64,000 nt of DNA from Bacillota bacterium (lineage in GTDB: Bacteria; Bacillota; Clostridia; Oscillospirales; Oscillospiraceae). The position numbers and the translations under genes were made by a program. The stretch is taken from positions 19,018-83,017 of the forward strand of contig JAEXCS010000025.1 in assembly GCA_023402075.1 (NCBI GenBank), given 5' to 3'. Under the pieces are notes generated by a model. That model was not told the origin of the DNA. It saw nothing but the letters and a program-made list of their open reading frames with translations, and ran no database searches. Shown in pieces: positions 8,736-16,161 of the stretch (position 1 is the first letter of the stretch; every line of letters begins with the position of its first letter).

Positions 8736-9940
8736 CCGTTGTCACCTCTCAGCACCACAGCCGTGTCAATTTTGCTGATCCGGTATGCACTCAAAGAGGC
8801 CGACAGCGTTCCGGCAGCGACAGATACGGCAATTGAACACGCCGTTATCAGCCCCAAGCCGCCAATTTCCGGGATGAGAAACGGCAAATCCAGCATTGAC
8901 TCGATTAGGTTGCTGAATGCCGAAACAAGCACAATCGCCAAAGCTGCTCCTACGGCGCTTCCCAGCGCACTGACAAGCACCGTTTCCTTCATCAAAATGG
9001 ATATCAGCTTTTTTCGTGACGCCCCCACCATCCGAAGAACCGCAAATTCTTTTTTGCGTTCATTGGAAATCAGGAAAAACGCAACGGACATAATCATAAT
9101 TACCAGCAGCCACACCACGACAATCAGGCTTCCCGTCATGTCGGAGACGCCCGAAAGCTTTCCCGCCACATCCGAAATCATACTTTGCGTCTGAACCGCC
9201 TGAACGCCCTTGACGTGGAGATTAATGTCGTTAAGCACCTCTTCTACGGAATAACCATCGGCCACATTGATCAGCACGCAGGAAACTATTTGATCCGGAT
9301 TGACGTCCCCAAAATTAAATATCTTCTTCTCTTTGGCGGCGGAAATCAGTGTTTTAATGGTATCTGCATTCGCATACAGGGCAGTGTCCAGATAGGTTCC
9401 GGTGTTGTCCAGTCTTGCCGCAACCTGTACGGTCGAGCCGTAAAACATCAGCTCGTCCCCTTTGAATGCATTGATGCTGCTTCCCACCAAAACCTCCATG
9501 TCGCCCAGCTCGTCCTCATAGGTGCGCTGAACCCATGGCATAATTGTAAAATCTGTTTCGGGGTCAAAGCCGATAATCTGCACTTTATAGGAGCAGCAGC
9601 TTGAACTGGAGGATGCCAGAAAAAACTGCTCTGAAATTTGGTTTACGCCGCTTACAGAAGAAAGCCGATCCACAACCGACTTATCCATATAGAAATATCC
9701 CGGGTTACCCTGCAAAATCAAACCGGAGAGGGCCGCTTTTGTTGTGGCCTCATAGGGGACCACCATGATGTCCGCGCCCAAGCGCGTTTCCAATGAATTC
9801 AGTCCGTTTCGCAGCCCGGAAATCACTAAGGACCCCGCCAGCACAGAAAAACTTAAAAATGCCGATAACAATATGAGCGCCGCGGTTCTGACCGGCCTTC
9901 GCACGCAGTTTTGAACGGAAAGGCTTTTGGAAATTGGCAT
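8732..9940 (-). CDS. FtsX-type ABC permease (second set)
   Basis: 402 residues with one N-terminal membrane segment (AALILLSAFLSFSVLAGSLVI), an outer domain of about 200 residues, and three C-terminal membrane segments. The coupling loop reads EFAVLRMVGASRKK. A run of SSSSCCS in the outer domain (about residue 112) is unusual and might bind metal. Unlike the pair at 2020-4473 this permease has a single gene, so it should act as a homodimer with the ATPase it overlaps. Position just before FTR1 points to iron, but nothing in the sequence proves the substrate. Confidence 0.82.
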   Translation of the reverse strand: MPISKSLSVQNCVRRPVRTAALILLSAFLSFSVLAGSLVISGLRNGLNSLETRLGADIMVVPYEATTKAALSGLILQGNPGYFYMDKSVVDRLSSVSGVNQISEQFFLASSSSSCCSYKVQIIGFDPETDFTIMPWVQRTYEDELGDMEVLVGSSINAFKGDELMFYGSTVQVAARLDNTGTYLDTALYANADTIKTLISAAKEKKIFNFGDVNPDQIVSCVLINVADGYSVEEVLNDINLHVKGVQAVQTQSMISDVAGKLSGVSDMTGSLIVVVWLLVIMIMSVAFFLISNERKKEFAVLRMVGASRKKLISILMKETVLVSALGSAVGAALAIVLVSAFSNLIESMLDLPFLIPEIGGLGLITACSIAVSVAAGTLSASLSAYRISKIDTAVVLRGDNG

Positions 9941-9941
9941 A

Positions 9942-10355
9942 TCACCGTTCCTTCCTGAAATTCAGGACCAGTGCCACTGCGGTAAGCGCCAGTATAAAGC
10001 CGCCGATTGTCAGCACGGCAGGCCGCATAATCGCCTGACATCTCATGTCCGCCATCATACACAGCGGAACAAGCCTGCCGGGAATCAGCATGGCAAGAAC
10101 CGTTACGGGAATTCCCGCTATCAGAAATGCCGCCCTGCTTTTCGGGTCTTTTGCCAGCAGATTAAAAATATGTAAAAGTGCCAGCACTGCGGCGGCGCCG
10201 GTGATTGCCCGCTGTGCCCAGTGGCACAGCATATAGCTGCCGTCGGCTCCCGCTTCACACGCGTGGAAAAGGAACGGCGTGCCCAGTGTTAAAAAAATAC
10301 TAAGGGCAAGCAGCACAACCGATAAAAGCTTACTCGCAAAATAATTGGATCTCAT
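9942..10355 (-). CDS. DUF4418 family membrane protein
   Basis: A 137-residue protein with four membrane segments. The motif HACEAGADGSYMLCHWAQRA (about residues 30-49) is the DUF4418 signature, with Cys, Cys and His placed just outside the first membrane helix. This family is often encoded next to FtsX-type ABC transporters, as here, where it ends one base before the permease start. No function is established; the conserved Cys/His suggest metal or haem contact. I chose ATG at 10355, which lies inside the 3' end of the small upstream gene; a longer form from further upstream would add a polar, unlikely N-terminus. Confidence 0.75.
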   Translation of the reverse strand: MRSNYFASKLLSVVLLALSIFLTLGTPFLFHACEAGADGSYMLCHWAQRAITGAAAVLALLHIFNLLAKDPKSRAAFLIAGIPVTVLAMLIPGRLVPLCMMADMRCQAIMRPAVLTIGGFILALTAVALVLNFRKER

Positions 10356-10554
10356 GGTCCAAACCCGCCTTCTTTCTGTCTGTTTCCTGTTTAACCATAC
10401 CGCGCTTCCTTGATTCCATAATCCGTTCAATCATCACCTTTTTGCTGTCCACGGATTGTTGTCCGCCGTTTCCAAACCGGGCGCTCTGTTTTCCCGGCTT
10501 TTTACAATTTAAACTCGGAGTTCGGCGTAGGCCAACATTCTTATATCCATGCAT
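10330..10554 (-). CDS. Small basic protein of unknown function, first gene of the iron operon
   Basis: 74 residues, rich in Lys and Arg, with a single early Cys in PSLNCKKPG and a segment ARFGNGGQQS. There is no membrane segment or signal peptide. The start is well supported: GGGAGGAGC lies seven bases before ATG, the best ribosome binding site in the operon. Its 3' end overlaps the DUF4418 gene by 26 bases, so it probably drives coupled translation of that gene. It may be a real small protein or a leader. I do not recognise a family. Its function could relate to the iron operon that it heads. Confidence 0.5.
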   Translation of the reverse strand: MHGYKNVGLRRTPSLNCKKPGKQSARFGNGGQQSVDSKKVMIERIMESRKRGMVKQETDRKKAGLDHEIQLFCE

Positions 10555-10847
10555 ACCTGCTCCTCCCGCACGAAAATTGTTAAGATGTCAAATGTTAGAC
10601 GCAGCTAACCTCGAGTCCTACATATAGGCTTGCAAATAAATGCCTCGATAAGTATATCACAGTAAAATACTAGGAATGTTCTTTTATTGACTTGTTAAAT
10701 GTGAATCATTGTTTAATATTGACTTTTTGATTTAAAATTGGTGTAGATCCCGCTTCTGAAGGCAAAAGCTTGGCCCAGCTATATCCGCATCCTCCATATG
10801 TAAATGCTGGGAGCCGCACTGCCTCTGTCCCTTTTCTGCGTAAAAAC
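10555..10847. other. Upstream region of the iron operon, mostly non-coding
   Basis: This AT-rich stretch separates the iron operon from the DUF4491 gene, both on the minus strand. It should hold the iron operon promoter. Near 10698-10716 the sequence GTGAATCATTG has a partial likeness to a Fur box half-site. I saw no convincing gene here; short open frames do not have ribosome binding sites. Confidence 0.5.
10594..10609 (-). promoter_or_regulatory. Candidate operator, inverted repeat GTTAG-N6-CTAAC
   Basis: The sequence GTTAGACGCAGCTAAC lies 40 bases before the small gene that heads the iron operon. The half-sites resemble those of DtxR/IdeR iron repressors, whose consensus has GTTAG and CTAAC arms with a one-base spacer. 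Here the spacer is six bases, so identity as a DtxR site is doubtful. A candidate -10 element (TATACT on the minus strand) lies at 10651-10656. Confidence 0.3.
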
Positions 10848-10871
10848 GGGCAGCAGTGAAAACTGCTGCCC
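10842..10871 (-). terminator. Rho-independent terminator of the DUF4491 gene
   Basis: A perfect nine-base-pair stem, GGGCAGCAG against CTGCTGCCC, has a six-base loop. On the minus strand it is followed by GTTTTTA. It lies about 90 bases after the DUF4491 stop and before the iron operon promoter region, so it insulates the two. Confidence 0.75.
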
Positions 10872-10959
10872 CAAAAAAGCATTTAACTTTAAACGCGCGT
10901 GTCTCCCGCTTATACCCGGCTGTCCCATCTTCCATGCACACGCAGAATTGAGTCTATCC

Positions 10960-11246
10960 TTATTTTCTGGCAGGATTTTTCGGGAACCATCCCTTTTCCA
11001 CCCGCTTGGCCTGCTGCTTCAATTCCAAAATACTCCAAAAGCAGGATGCCGCAAGTATCCCAAGCATAATAGAAATATTTCCTTCTGTAAAAAGCGATAA
11101 AAGTACAAAAATCAAGCCAGAAACCAAAAAAAAGGCCAAATTTTAGCAGTAAAATAGTATTCACACTTAATAACGATTGGATGAAACAGTCCAATTGCTA
11201 AAAAAACAAACAGTGCCATCAAAAGACCAGATGTATTTATGTGCAT
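10960..11246 (-). pseudogene. DUF4491 family small membrane protein, single-base frameshift
   Basis: Reading the minus strand from ATG 11246 (GGAGG six bases upstream) gives MHINTSGLLMALFVFLAIG, then FHPIVIKCEYYFTAKIWP, typical of DUF4491. The downstream part in another frame gives LVSGLIFVLLSLF and ends with the family tail RVEKGWFPKNPARK. The two halves join at a run of eight A (plus strand 11126-11133); nine would restore a 95-residue protein. As read, translation stops after about 44 residues. This is either a sequencing error, a true mutation, or a site for transcriptional slippage. Function of the family is unknown; it has two to three membrane segments. Confidence 0.8.
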
Positions 11247-11355
11247 AGCATGCCTCCGCCAATCTAAAACGAAGCTGTGCTGCTTCTATCTTTAAAACTA
11301 TGTTTGATCATAAAACGTTTTCAGTCTACAACGATCTCACGAATTTTTCAGGGCA

Positions 11356-11940
11356 TCAGCTCGCTTGAATTTCTTTGAAATAATCTTTTCGATACTGGCA
11401 AGGTGTCTTCCCCACCATTTTTTTAAACAGATGGCAAAACTGCGATGAGTTGGAAAATCCGCTTTGTACGGCTATGTAGGCAACGCACAGCTCTGACTGT
11501 GTCAAAAGACTCTTTGCATATTCGCACCGATCTTTATTGCAATACTCAAGCAAGGTCATTCCCGTTTCTTTTTTAAAAACCCTGCATAAATAGCAGCGAT
11601 TTACAAATAGCTTTTCCGAAAGTTCTCCCAAGTCAAACTTTCTGGAAAATGTATTATCTATCAGATTTTTCGCTTTTAAAACAACCTCTGCCTTTGCACC
11701 GGGCCAGTGCATATCTTCCGGTTTACAGCGTTTGCACGGCCTGTATCCAAATTTTTTCGCTTCCTCCAGCGAGGTAAATATCACAATTTCATCCGGATTT
11801 AAGAGACGTCTCCTGTGCCACGAGGGGCGGCATACCACCTTGCCCTTTTTTAATCCGTAAAAAAGCTTTCCATCGTAGTTCTTATCATGCTTATAAATTG
11901 CTTCCCACTGTTCTCGATCCATTCCCCATCTTCTTTTCAT
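11356..11940 (-). CDS. Ada-like zinc domain fused to AraC-type HTH regulator
   Basis: A 194-residue regulator. Residues about 8-75 match the Ada metal-binding domain that accepts methyl groups from DNA phosphotriesters (FYGLKKGKVVCRPSW, then GYRPCKRCKPE). Residues about 85-185 are an AraC HTH pair ending SQFCHLFKKMVGKTPCQYRK. In Ada four Cys hold zinc; here the second (CRPSC in the family) is Trp (CRPSW), so the zinc site is altered while the acceptor Cys and the CKRC pair remain. It may be an altered-ligand Ada regulator rather than a working alkylation sensor. No methyltransferase gene lies next to it. The start is uncertain: ATG at 11940 or the internal ATG at 11922. Confidence 0.75.
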   Translation of the reverse strand: MKRRWGMDREQWEAIYKHDKNYDGKLFYGLKKGKVVCRPSWHRRRLLNPDEIVIFTSLEEAKKFGYRPCKRCKPEDMHWPGAKAEVVLKAKNLIDNTFSRKFDLGELSEKLFVNRCYLCRVFKKETGMTLLEYCNKDRCEYAKSLLTQSELCVAYIAVQSGFSNSSQFCHLFKKMVGKTPCQYRKDYFKEIQAS

Positions 11941-12166
11941 GCTGTTAAGTATATAATTGCTTTGGTTTTAAATATTTATAAATAAACAATCAAGTACATG
12001 TCTATATGATACCATATTATTTTTTTTGCGTCAACTCTGAACCCCGGTTATACCGCCGCTTGCAATTGCAATTTGGCAGCAAGCAAAAGCCATGTATTTC
12101 AAAATTTATTTTGCCACCCGCATTTCTTCCTTTCATTTTTCTTCGATATTATGCATTGCGCATTTG

Positions 12167-12195
12167 TTGACACTGGGTAACTTAGCGCCTATAAT
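12167..12195 (+). promoter_or_regulatory. Sigma-A promoter of the arsR-like gene
   Basis: A perfect TTGACA (12167-12172) is separated by 17 bases from a perfect TATAAT (12190-12195). It lies 44 bases before the start codon of the ArsR-type gene. Such a strong promoter fits a gene held down by its own product. Confidence 0.85.
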
Positions 12196-12214
12196 AAGTT
12201 GCAATACGCAACTT
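12196..12214 (+). promoter_or_regulatory. ArsR-type operator, perfect inverted repeat
   Basis: AAGTTGC-AATAC-GCAACTT is a perfect seven-base inverted repeat with a five-base centre, placed directly after the -10 box. It would cover the transcription start. This is the normal site for autorepression by ArsR/SmtB proteins. Confidence 0.8.
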
Positions 12215-12238
12215 CGCGTTTGTTTATTGGAGGATTCT

Positions 12239-12610
12239 ATGATGGCGATGAACCAAGACCGCGAGACGCAATGCGGCTGTACCGTAATACATGAGGATAT
12301 CGTGCGCAATGTAGAAGGCGAATTGACCTCCCAAACGCAGCTTATGAAAATGGCGGAATTATTTAAGGCCATGAGCGACCCTACCCGTCTGAAAATTGTT
12401 AATGCACTCATGCTGTCCGAAATGTGCGTATGTGATATTGCTTATCTGCTTAAGATGACCGGCCCCGCTGTTTCCCATCATCTGAAAGTGCTGCGGCAAT
12501 GCCAGCTAATCAAGTACCGTAAAGATGGTAAAATTGTCTATTATTCTCTGGATGACGAGCATATCGCGCCCCTGTTCAAACAGGGATATGAGCATGTTTC
12601 CGAAAAATAA
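12239..12610 (+). CDS. ArsR/SmtB-family metal-responsive repressor
   Basis: A 123-residue winged-helix repressor. The core reads MAELFKAMSDPTRLKIVNAL, then CVCDIAYLLKM with the metal-binding ELCVC-like motif (here EMCVCD), the recognition helix AVSHHLKVLRQ and the wing KDGKIVYYSL. An N-terminal Cys-rich arm (TQCGCT) is like CadC, whose arm Cys complete a soft-metal site for Cd/Pb/Zn. Start at 12239 follows GGAGG by five bases; ATG 12242 is equally possible. It has its own promoter and operator. No efflux or reductase gene follows before the terminator, so its target lies elsewhere or was lost. Confidence 0.88.
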   Translation: MMAMNQDRETQCGCTVIHEDIVRNVEGELTSQTQLMKMAELFKAMSDPTRLKIVNALMLSEMCVCDIAYLLKMTGPAVSHHLKVLRQCQLIKYRKDGKIVYYSLDDEHIAPLFKQGYEHVSEK

Positions 12611-12819
12611 GACAAGCCCGTGCCAGCCGGTCAGGCATTTCCGCAAACCTTGCCGGAGTTTGCATCTGCTTGATTTTATCGACGTTTCCATATACAAGTC
12701 CGGAAAATGCTGCCCTGTATGTTTTGTTCATGGGCTTTCTCAATTTATCAAACTGTTATATCATCACATACTGACAAAAACATTTTGGCAGTTGAAGCGC
12801 AGGCAGAACACACAGAAAA
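12611..12819. other. Non-coding stretch after the arsR-like gene
   Basis: I saw no gene here. Open frames on the plus strand lack ribosome binding sites and family resemblance. The stretch may be a relic of a lost target gene of the repressor. Confidence 0.4.
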
Positions 12820-12853
12820 GCCGCCATTCCACTTTCGTGGAATGGCGGCTTTT
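12816..12853. terminator. Bidirectional terminator between arsR-like gene and galM
   Basis: A perfect 13-base-pair stem (GCCGCCATTCCAC with its complement) has a TTTC loop, with AAAA before and TTTT after. It serves both convergent transcripts. Confidence 0.9.
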
Positions 12854-12907
12854 AACCTCAAAACGGTTTCAAAAATCGGCTCTTCATTGCAGGCGTGAGT
12901 ATCGCTC

Positions 12908-13954
12908 TCAACGTGCTGAAAAGCGGTACTGCGTGGTCTGGCGATAGGTTTCGCCTTTGCGCAGCACTGTTTCGGGAAAACCGGGATGATGGGGCGCGTC
13001 CGGATAGCCCTGCGTTTCCAGGCAAAAGGCCCAGCGCCTTGCGTAGGGTGCGCCCCCCTTCCCCGCGAGGCAGCCATCCAGATAGTTTCCCGAGTAAAAC
13101 TGAATTCCGGGCTGAGTAGTCAGGACTTCCAAAGCGATACCGGTTTCCGGCCCGTAGGCCGCGGCGGCGGAACGCAGGGAGCCGGGTGCTCCATCCACAG
13201 CCCAGTTGTGGTCGTATCCCTTGGCAAAGACAAGCTGCTCAAAAGAATCATCCACCAGCGCCCCGATTGGCACGGGGCTTCGTAAATCCATGGGAGTATG
13301 GTCCACCGGGGCAAGTGCTCCCGTGGGAATGGAGTGCGCGTCGGTGGGCGTATAGCGGGAGGCGGCAATCTGAATTTCCTGACTTAAAATTGGCCCGCTG
13401 TCATGTCCGTTGAGATTAAAATAGGCGTGGTTTGTCAAATTACAAAGAGTATCCCGGTCACATTCCGCCCGATATTCGATGGTCAAGCCACTGTTCTCCA
13501 AGCGATAAGTTACCTGAACGGAAAGATTTCCGGGATAGTTCTCCTGTCCGTCGGGGCTGAGCAGGGAGAGAACCAGCGTGTCGGCAGAAGCCTCCTCCAC
13601 GGTCCAGACCTGCTTGTCAAAGCCCGTCAGGCCGCCGTGAAGATGATTTTCCCCATCGTTGGCGGCCAGTAGATAGTGCGTTCCGTCCAAATCAAAGCTT
13701 GCGCCGCCGATACGGTTTGCAAACCGTCCGATGAGCGCACCGATATATTTGTCCTGCCTGCGATAGTCCTCCAGCGTGTCAAAGCCCAGAACCACGTCCA
13801 CGACGGCCCCTCTGCGGTCCGGCACCCAGAGAGAACGCAGTGCGCCGCCGTAGGTTAAAATTTCGCAGGACAGCTCCCCGCAATGTAGGGTGTACTGCTC
13901 CACTGCCGTGCCGTCCGGCATGTGGCCAAAAATCTGTTTCATCGGTGCATCCAT
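12908..13954 (-). CDS. galM: Aldose 1-epimerase (mutarotase)
   Basis: 348 residues, the normal length for GalM. It interconverts alpha and beta anomers of aldoses, here most likely L-arabinose delivered by the importer. Catalytic and binding motifs are visible: GRFANRI, NDGENHLHGG (about residues 95-104), the general acid His in NHAYFNLNG (about 176-184), and the base Glu in LETQGYPDAPHHPGFP near the C-terminus. It is the last gene of the arabinose operon, 15 bases after araD, and is followed by the bidirectional terminator. The start is MDAPMKQ at 13954; the inner Met five residues later is possible. Confidence 0.92.
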   Translation of the reverse strand: MDAPMKQIFGHMPDGTAVEQYTLHCGELSCEILTYGGALRSLWVPDRRGAVVDVVLGFDTLEDYRRQDKYIGALIGRFANRIGGASFDLDGTHYLLAANDGENHLHGGLTGFDKQVWTVEEASADTLVLSLLSPDGQENYPGNLSVQVTYRLENSGLTIEYRAECDRDTLCNLTNHAYFNLNGHDSGPILSQEIQIAASRYTPTDAHSIPTGALAPVDHTPMDLRSPVPIGALVDDSFEQLVFAKGYDHNWAVDGAPGSLRSAAAAYGPETGIALEVLTTQPGIQFYSGNYLDGCLAGKGGAPYARRWAFCLETQGYPDAPHHPGFPETVLRKGETYRQTTQYRFSAR

Positions 13955-13969
13955 GCCGACTCTCCCTTC

Positions 13970-14665
13970 TCAGCCCTGTCCATAGTAAGCATTTTTTCCG
14001 TGCTTTCGCAGATAGTGCTTATCCAGCAGCTCCTGCTGCATGGGGGCAAGACCGGGTGTAAGGGCCATGGCGTGAAAGTCCATAAACGCGCATTCCTCCA
14101 GCACCACCGCGTTGTGCACCGCGTTGAAGGGGTCGCTTCCCCATACAAACGGCCCGTGGCTGTGAACCAGCACGGCAGGAACCTGCGCAGGGTCGATGCC
14201 CCGGCTTCTAAAGGTTTCTACAATGACATTTCCAGTTTCCAGCTCGTATTGCCCGGCAATTTCCGCATCTGTCATCTTCCGCGTACAGGGAATTTCGCCG
14301 TAAAAATAGTCTCCCTGCGTGGTTCCAAGGGCGGGAACACCCCGGCCGGCCTGCGCAAAACTGGTGGCCCAGCGGCTATGGGTGTGCACAATGCCCCCCA
14401 GCGTGGGAAAGGCCTTGTACAGCGCCAGATGGGTGTCTGTATCGCTGGAGGGCTTATAGCGGCCCTCTACCCGGTTCCCTTCCAAATCCACCACCACCAT
14501 GTCTTCCGCCTTCATCCCGCCGTACTCCACACCGGAGGGCTTGATGACCATCAGGCCGCTGCTTCGGTCGATGCCGGAAACATTGCCCCATGTGAAGGTT
14601 ACCAAATGATGTTCCGGCAGGAGGAGGTTGGCCTCCAGCACCTGCTGTTTCAGCGCTTCCAGCAT
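13970..14665 (-). CDS. araD: L-ribulose-5-phosphate 4-epimerase
   Basis: 231 residues, exactly the length of E. coli AraD, a class II aldolase-fold enzyme. It converts L-ribulose 5-phosphate to D-xylulose 5-phosphate, the last step before the pentose phosphate or phosphoketolase route. Visible motifs are FTWGNVSGIDR, the phosphate-binding KPSGVEYGGM, the zinc ligands in GGIVHTHSRWAT and LVHSHGPFVWG, and the tail YYGQG. It lies between araA (12 bases) and galM in the operon. Confidence in identity is high because of motif match and context. Confidence 0.95.
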   Translation of the reverse strand: MLEALKQQVLEANLLLPEHHLVTFTWGNVSGIDRSSGLMVIKPSGVEYGGMKAEDMVVVDLEGNRVEGRYKPSSDTDTHLALYKAFPTLGGIVHTHSRWATSFAQAGRGVPALGTTQGDYFYGEIPCTRKMTDAEIAGQYELETGNVIVETFRSRGIDPAQVPAVLVHSHGPFVWGSDPFNAVHNAVVLEECAFMDFHAMALTPGLAPMQQELLDKHYLRKHGKNAYYGQG

Positions 14666-14677
14666 ACTTTCAGCTCC

Positions 14678-16144
14678 TTACTTCAACTTCCACGCCAGAT
14701 CACTGAGGAACAAATCGTGCTCCAGCCGTTCTACCGTGGTGTCCTTTCCGATGTGGACAAATTCAATGTCCATCATAGCGCACCAGTCCTTCATCTGCCC
14801 GGCGGTCACGTCGTAGCTGAGCACCGTGTGGTGCGCTCCTCCCGCGGTAATCCAGCACTCCACGCCGGTGGAAAGGGACGGCTCCGCCTGCCACATGACC
14901 CGGGCCACCGGCAAATTTGGCATGGGCAGAATCGGCTTGACGCAGTGGATATCCTGACAGATCAGGCGCAGACGGCCCCCCATGTCCACAAGGCTGACCA
15001 CAATGGCGTCTCCTGCCTTGCCCTCAAAAACCAGCCGGGCCGGGTCCTTCGCATTCATGCCGATGCCAAGATGATGCGTTTCTACGCGGGGCTTTTCCGC
15101 AGCACAGCAGGGACAGACCTCCAGCATATGCGCGCCCAGACTGTATTCCTGTCCCTTGACAAGATGATAGGTATAGTCCTCCATAAACAAAGACGCGCCG
15201 TTTCCGTTTTCGCCCATGGACTTTAAAATGGCGGTCATGGCTGCCACCTTCCAGTCGCCCTCGCCGCCGTAGCCATAGCCTTGGGCCATCAAATGCTGGG
15301 ACGCAAGACCGGGGAGCTGGTCCATGCCGTAAAGGTCCTGAAACGTGTTGGAAAAAGCCATGCACCCCTCTGTGTCCAGCATTTTCCGGATGGCAATTTC
15401 TTCCCGTGCCTGATAACGCACAAGGTCCATGTCGTCGGTTGCCATGGTGTACTGCTTTTCATAGACGGCCATCAGCGCGTCAATCTCCTCCTCGGTGACC
15501 GCGTTCATCACCTTCACAAGATCACCAACAGCCCAAGTATTCACCTGCCAGCCAAGCTTTGCCTGCACCTCCACCTTGTCGCCCTCGGTGACGGCTACCT
15601 CCCGCATATTGTCCCCAAAGCGCATCACCTTCAGCCCCTTGGAAACGGCAACGCCCACGGCAGACTTCATCCAGCTCCCCAAGCGCTCCCGGACGGTATC
15701 GTCCTGCCAATGGCCCGCAATCACCTTGCGGGGCAGACGCAGCCGGGCGGCGATGAAGCCGTGCTCCCGATCGCCGTGGGCGGCCTGGTTCAGGTTCATA
15801 AAGTCCATGTCGATGTCTTCATTGGGAATCTCCCGGTTATACTGGGTGGCAAAATGGCAATACGGCTTTTGCAGGTCCACAAAGCCATTAATCCACATCT
15901 TGGAAGGGCTGAAGGTGTGACACCATGTGATGACGCCTGCGCAGCGGTCATCGTAATTGGCCTCTTTGACCACGTCGGCAATTTCCCGGTTGGTTTTGGC
16001 AGTCAGCTTGTAAACCAGAGGATACGGCAGCACCCGGCTCAGCTCCGCCGCCATCTCTGCGGCGCGGGCATCCACAGTTTCCAGAACCTCGGGGCCGTAC
16101 AGAAACTGGCTGCCCACCACAAACCAAAATTCATATTGTTTCAT
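14678..16144 (-). CDS. araA: L-arabinose isomerase
   Basis: 488 residues. It converts L-arabinose to L-ribulose in the cytoplasm with Mn2+. Family landmarks are the start EFWFVVGSQFLYG, WCHTFSPSKMWI (about residue 90), the metal-site Glu in FSNTFQDLYGMDQLPGLASQ, MAQGYGYGGEGDWK and the C-terminal His of AGGAHHTVLSY. ATG at 16144 is chosen: AGGAG lies about 10 bases upstream and the protein starts as family members do; a longer frame upstream adds an unrelated stretch. It follows the araB-like kinase by 17 bases. Confidence 0.96.
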   Translation of the reverse strand: MKQYEFWFVVGSQFLYGPEVLETVDARAAEMAAELSRVLPYPLVYKLTAKTNREIADVVKEANYDDRCAGVITWCHTFSPSKMWINGFVDLQKPYCHFATQYNREIPNEDIDMDFMNLNQAAHGDREHGFIAARLRLPRKVIAGHWQDDTVRERLGSWMKSAVGVAVSKGLKVMRFGDNMREVAVTEGDKVEVQAKLGWQVNTWAVGDLVKVMNAVTEEEIDALMAVYEKQYTMATDDMDLVRYQAREEIAIRKMLDTEGCMAFSNTFQDLYGMDQLPGLASQHLMAQGYGYGGEGDWKVAAMTAILKSMGENGNGASLFMEDYTYHLVKGQEYSLGAHMLEVCPCCAAEKPRVETHHLGIGMNAKDPARLVFEGKAGDAIVVSLVDMGGRLRLICQDIHCVKPILPMPNLPVARVMWQAEPSLSTGVECWITAGGAHHTVLSYDVTAGQMKDWCAMMDIEFVHIGKDTTVERLEHDLFLSDLAWKLK

Positions 16145-16161
16145 TATAGTATTTTCTCCTT

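Noticed and set aside
10698..10716. Fur box upstream of the iron operon
   Set aside because: Only one half fits, and its distance to the start is large. Left as a remark, not called.
10910..11194. 94-codon minus-strand frame in the DUF4491 region
   Set aside because: It is in the third frame relative to both halves of the DUF4491 protein. Its start has no binding site and its sequence matches nothing.
12525..12947. 140-codon plus-strand frame after the ArsR gene
   Set aside because: It begins inside the ArsR gene, crosses the terminator and has no family likeness.
13922..15226. Long plus-strand open frame of 434 codons opposite araD and araA
   Set aside because: The minus-strand genes are unmistakable; the frame has shadow composition rich in His, Gly and Arg.
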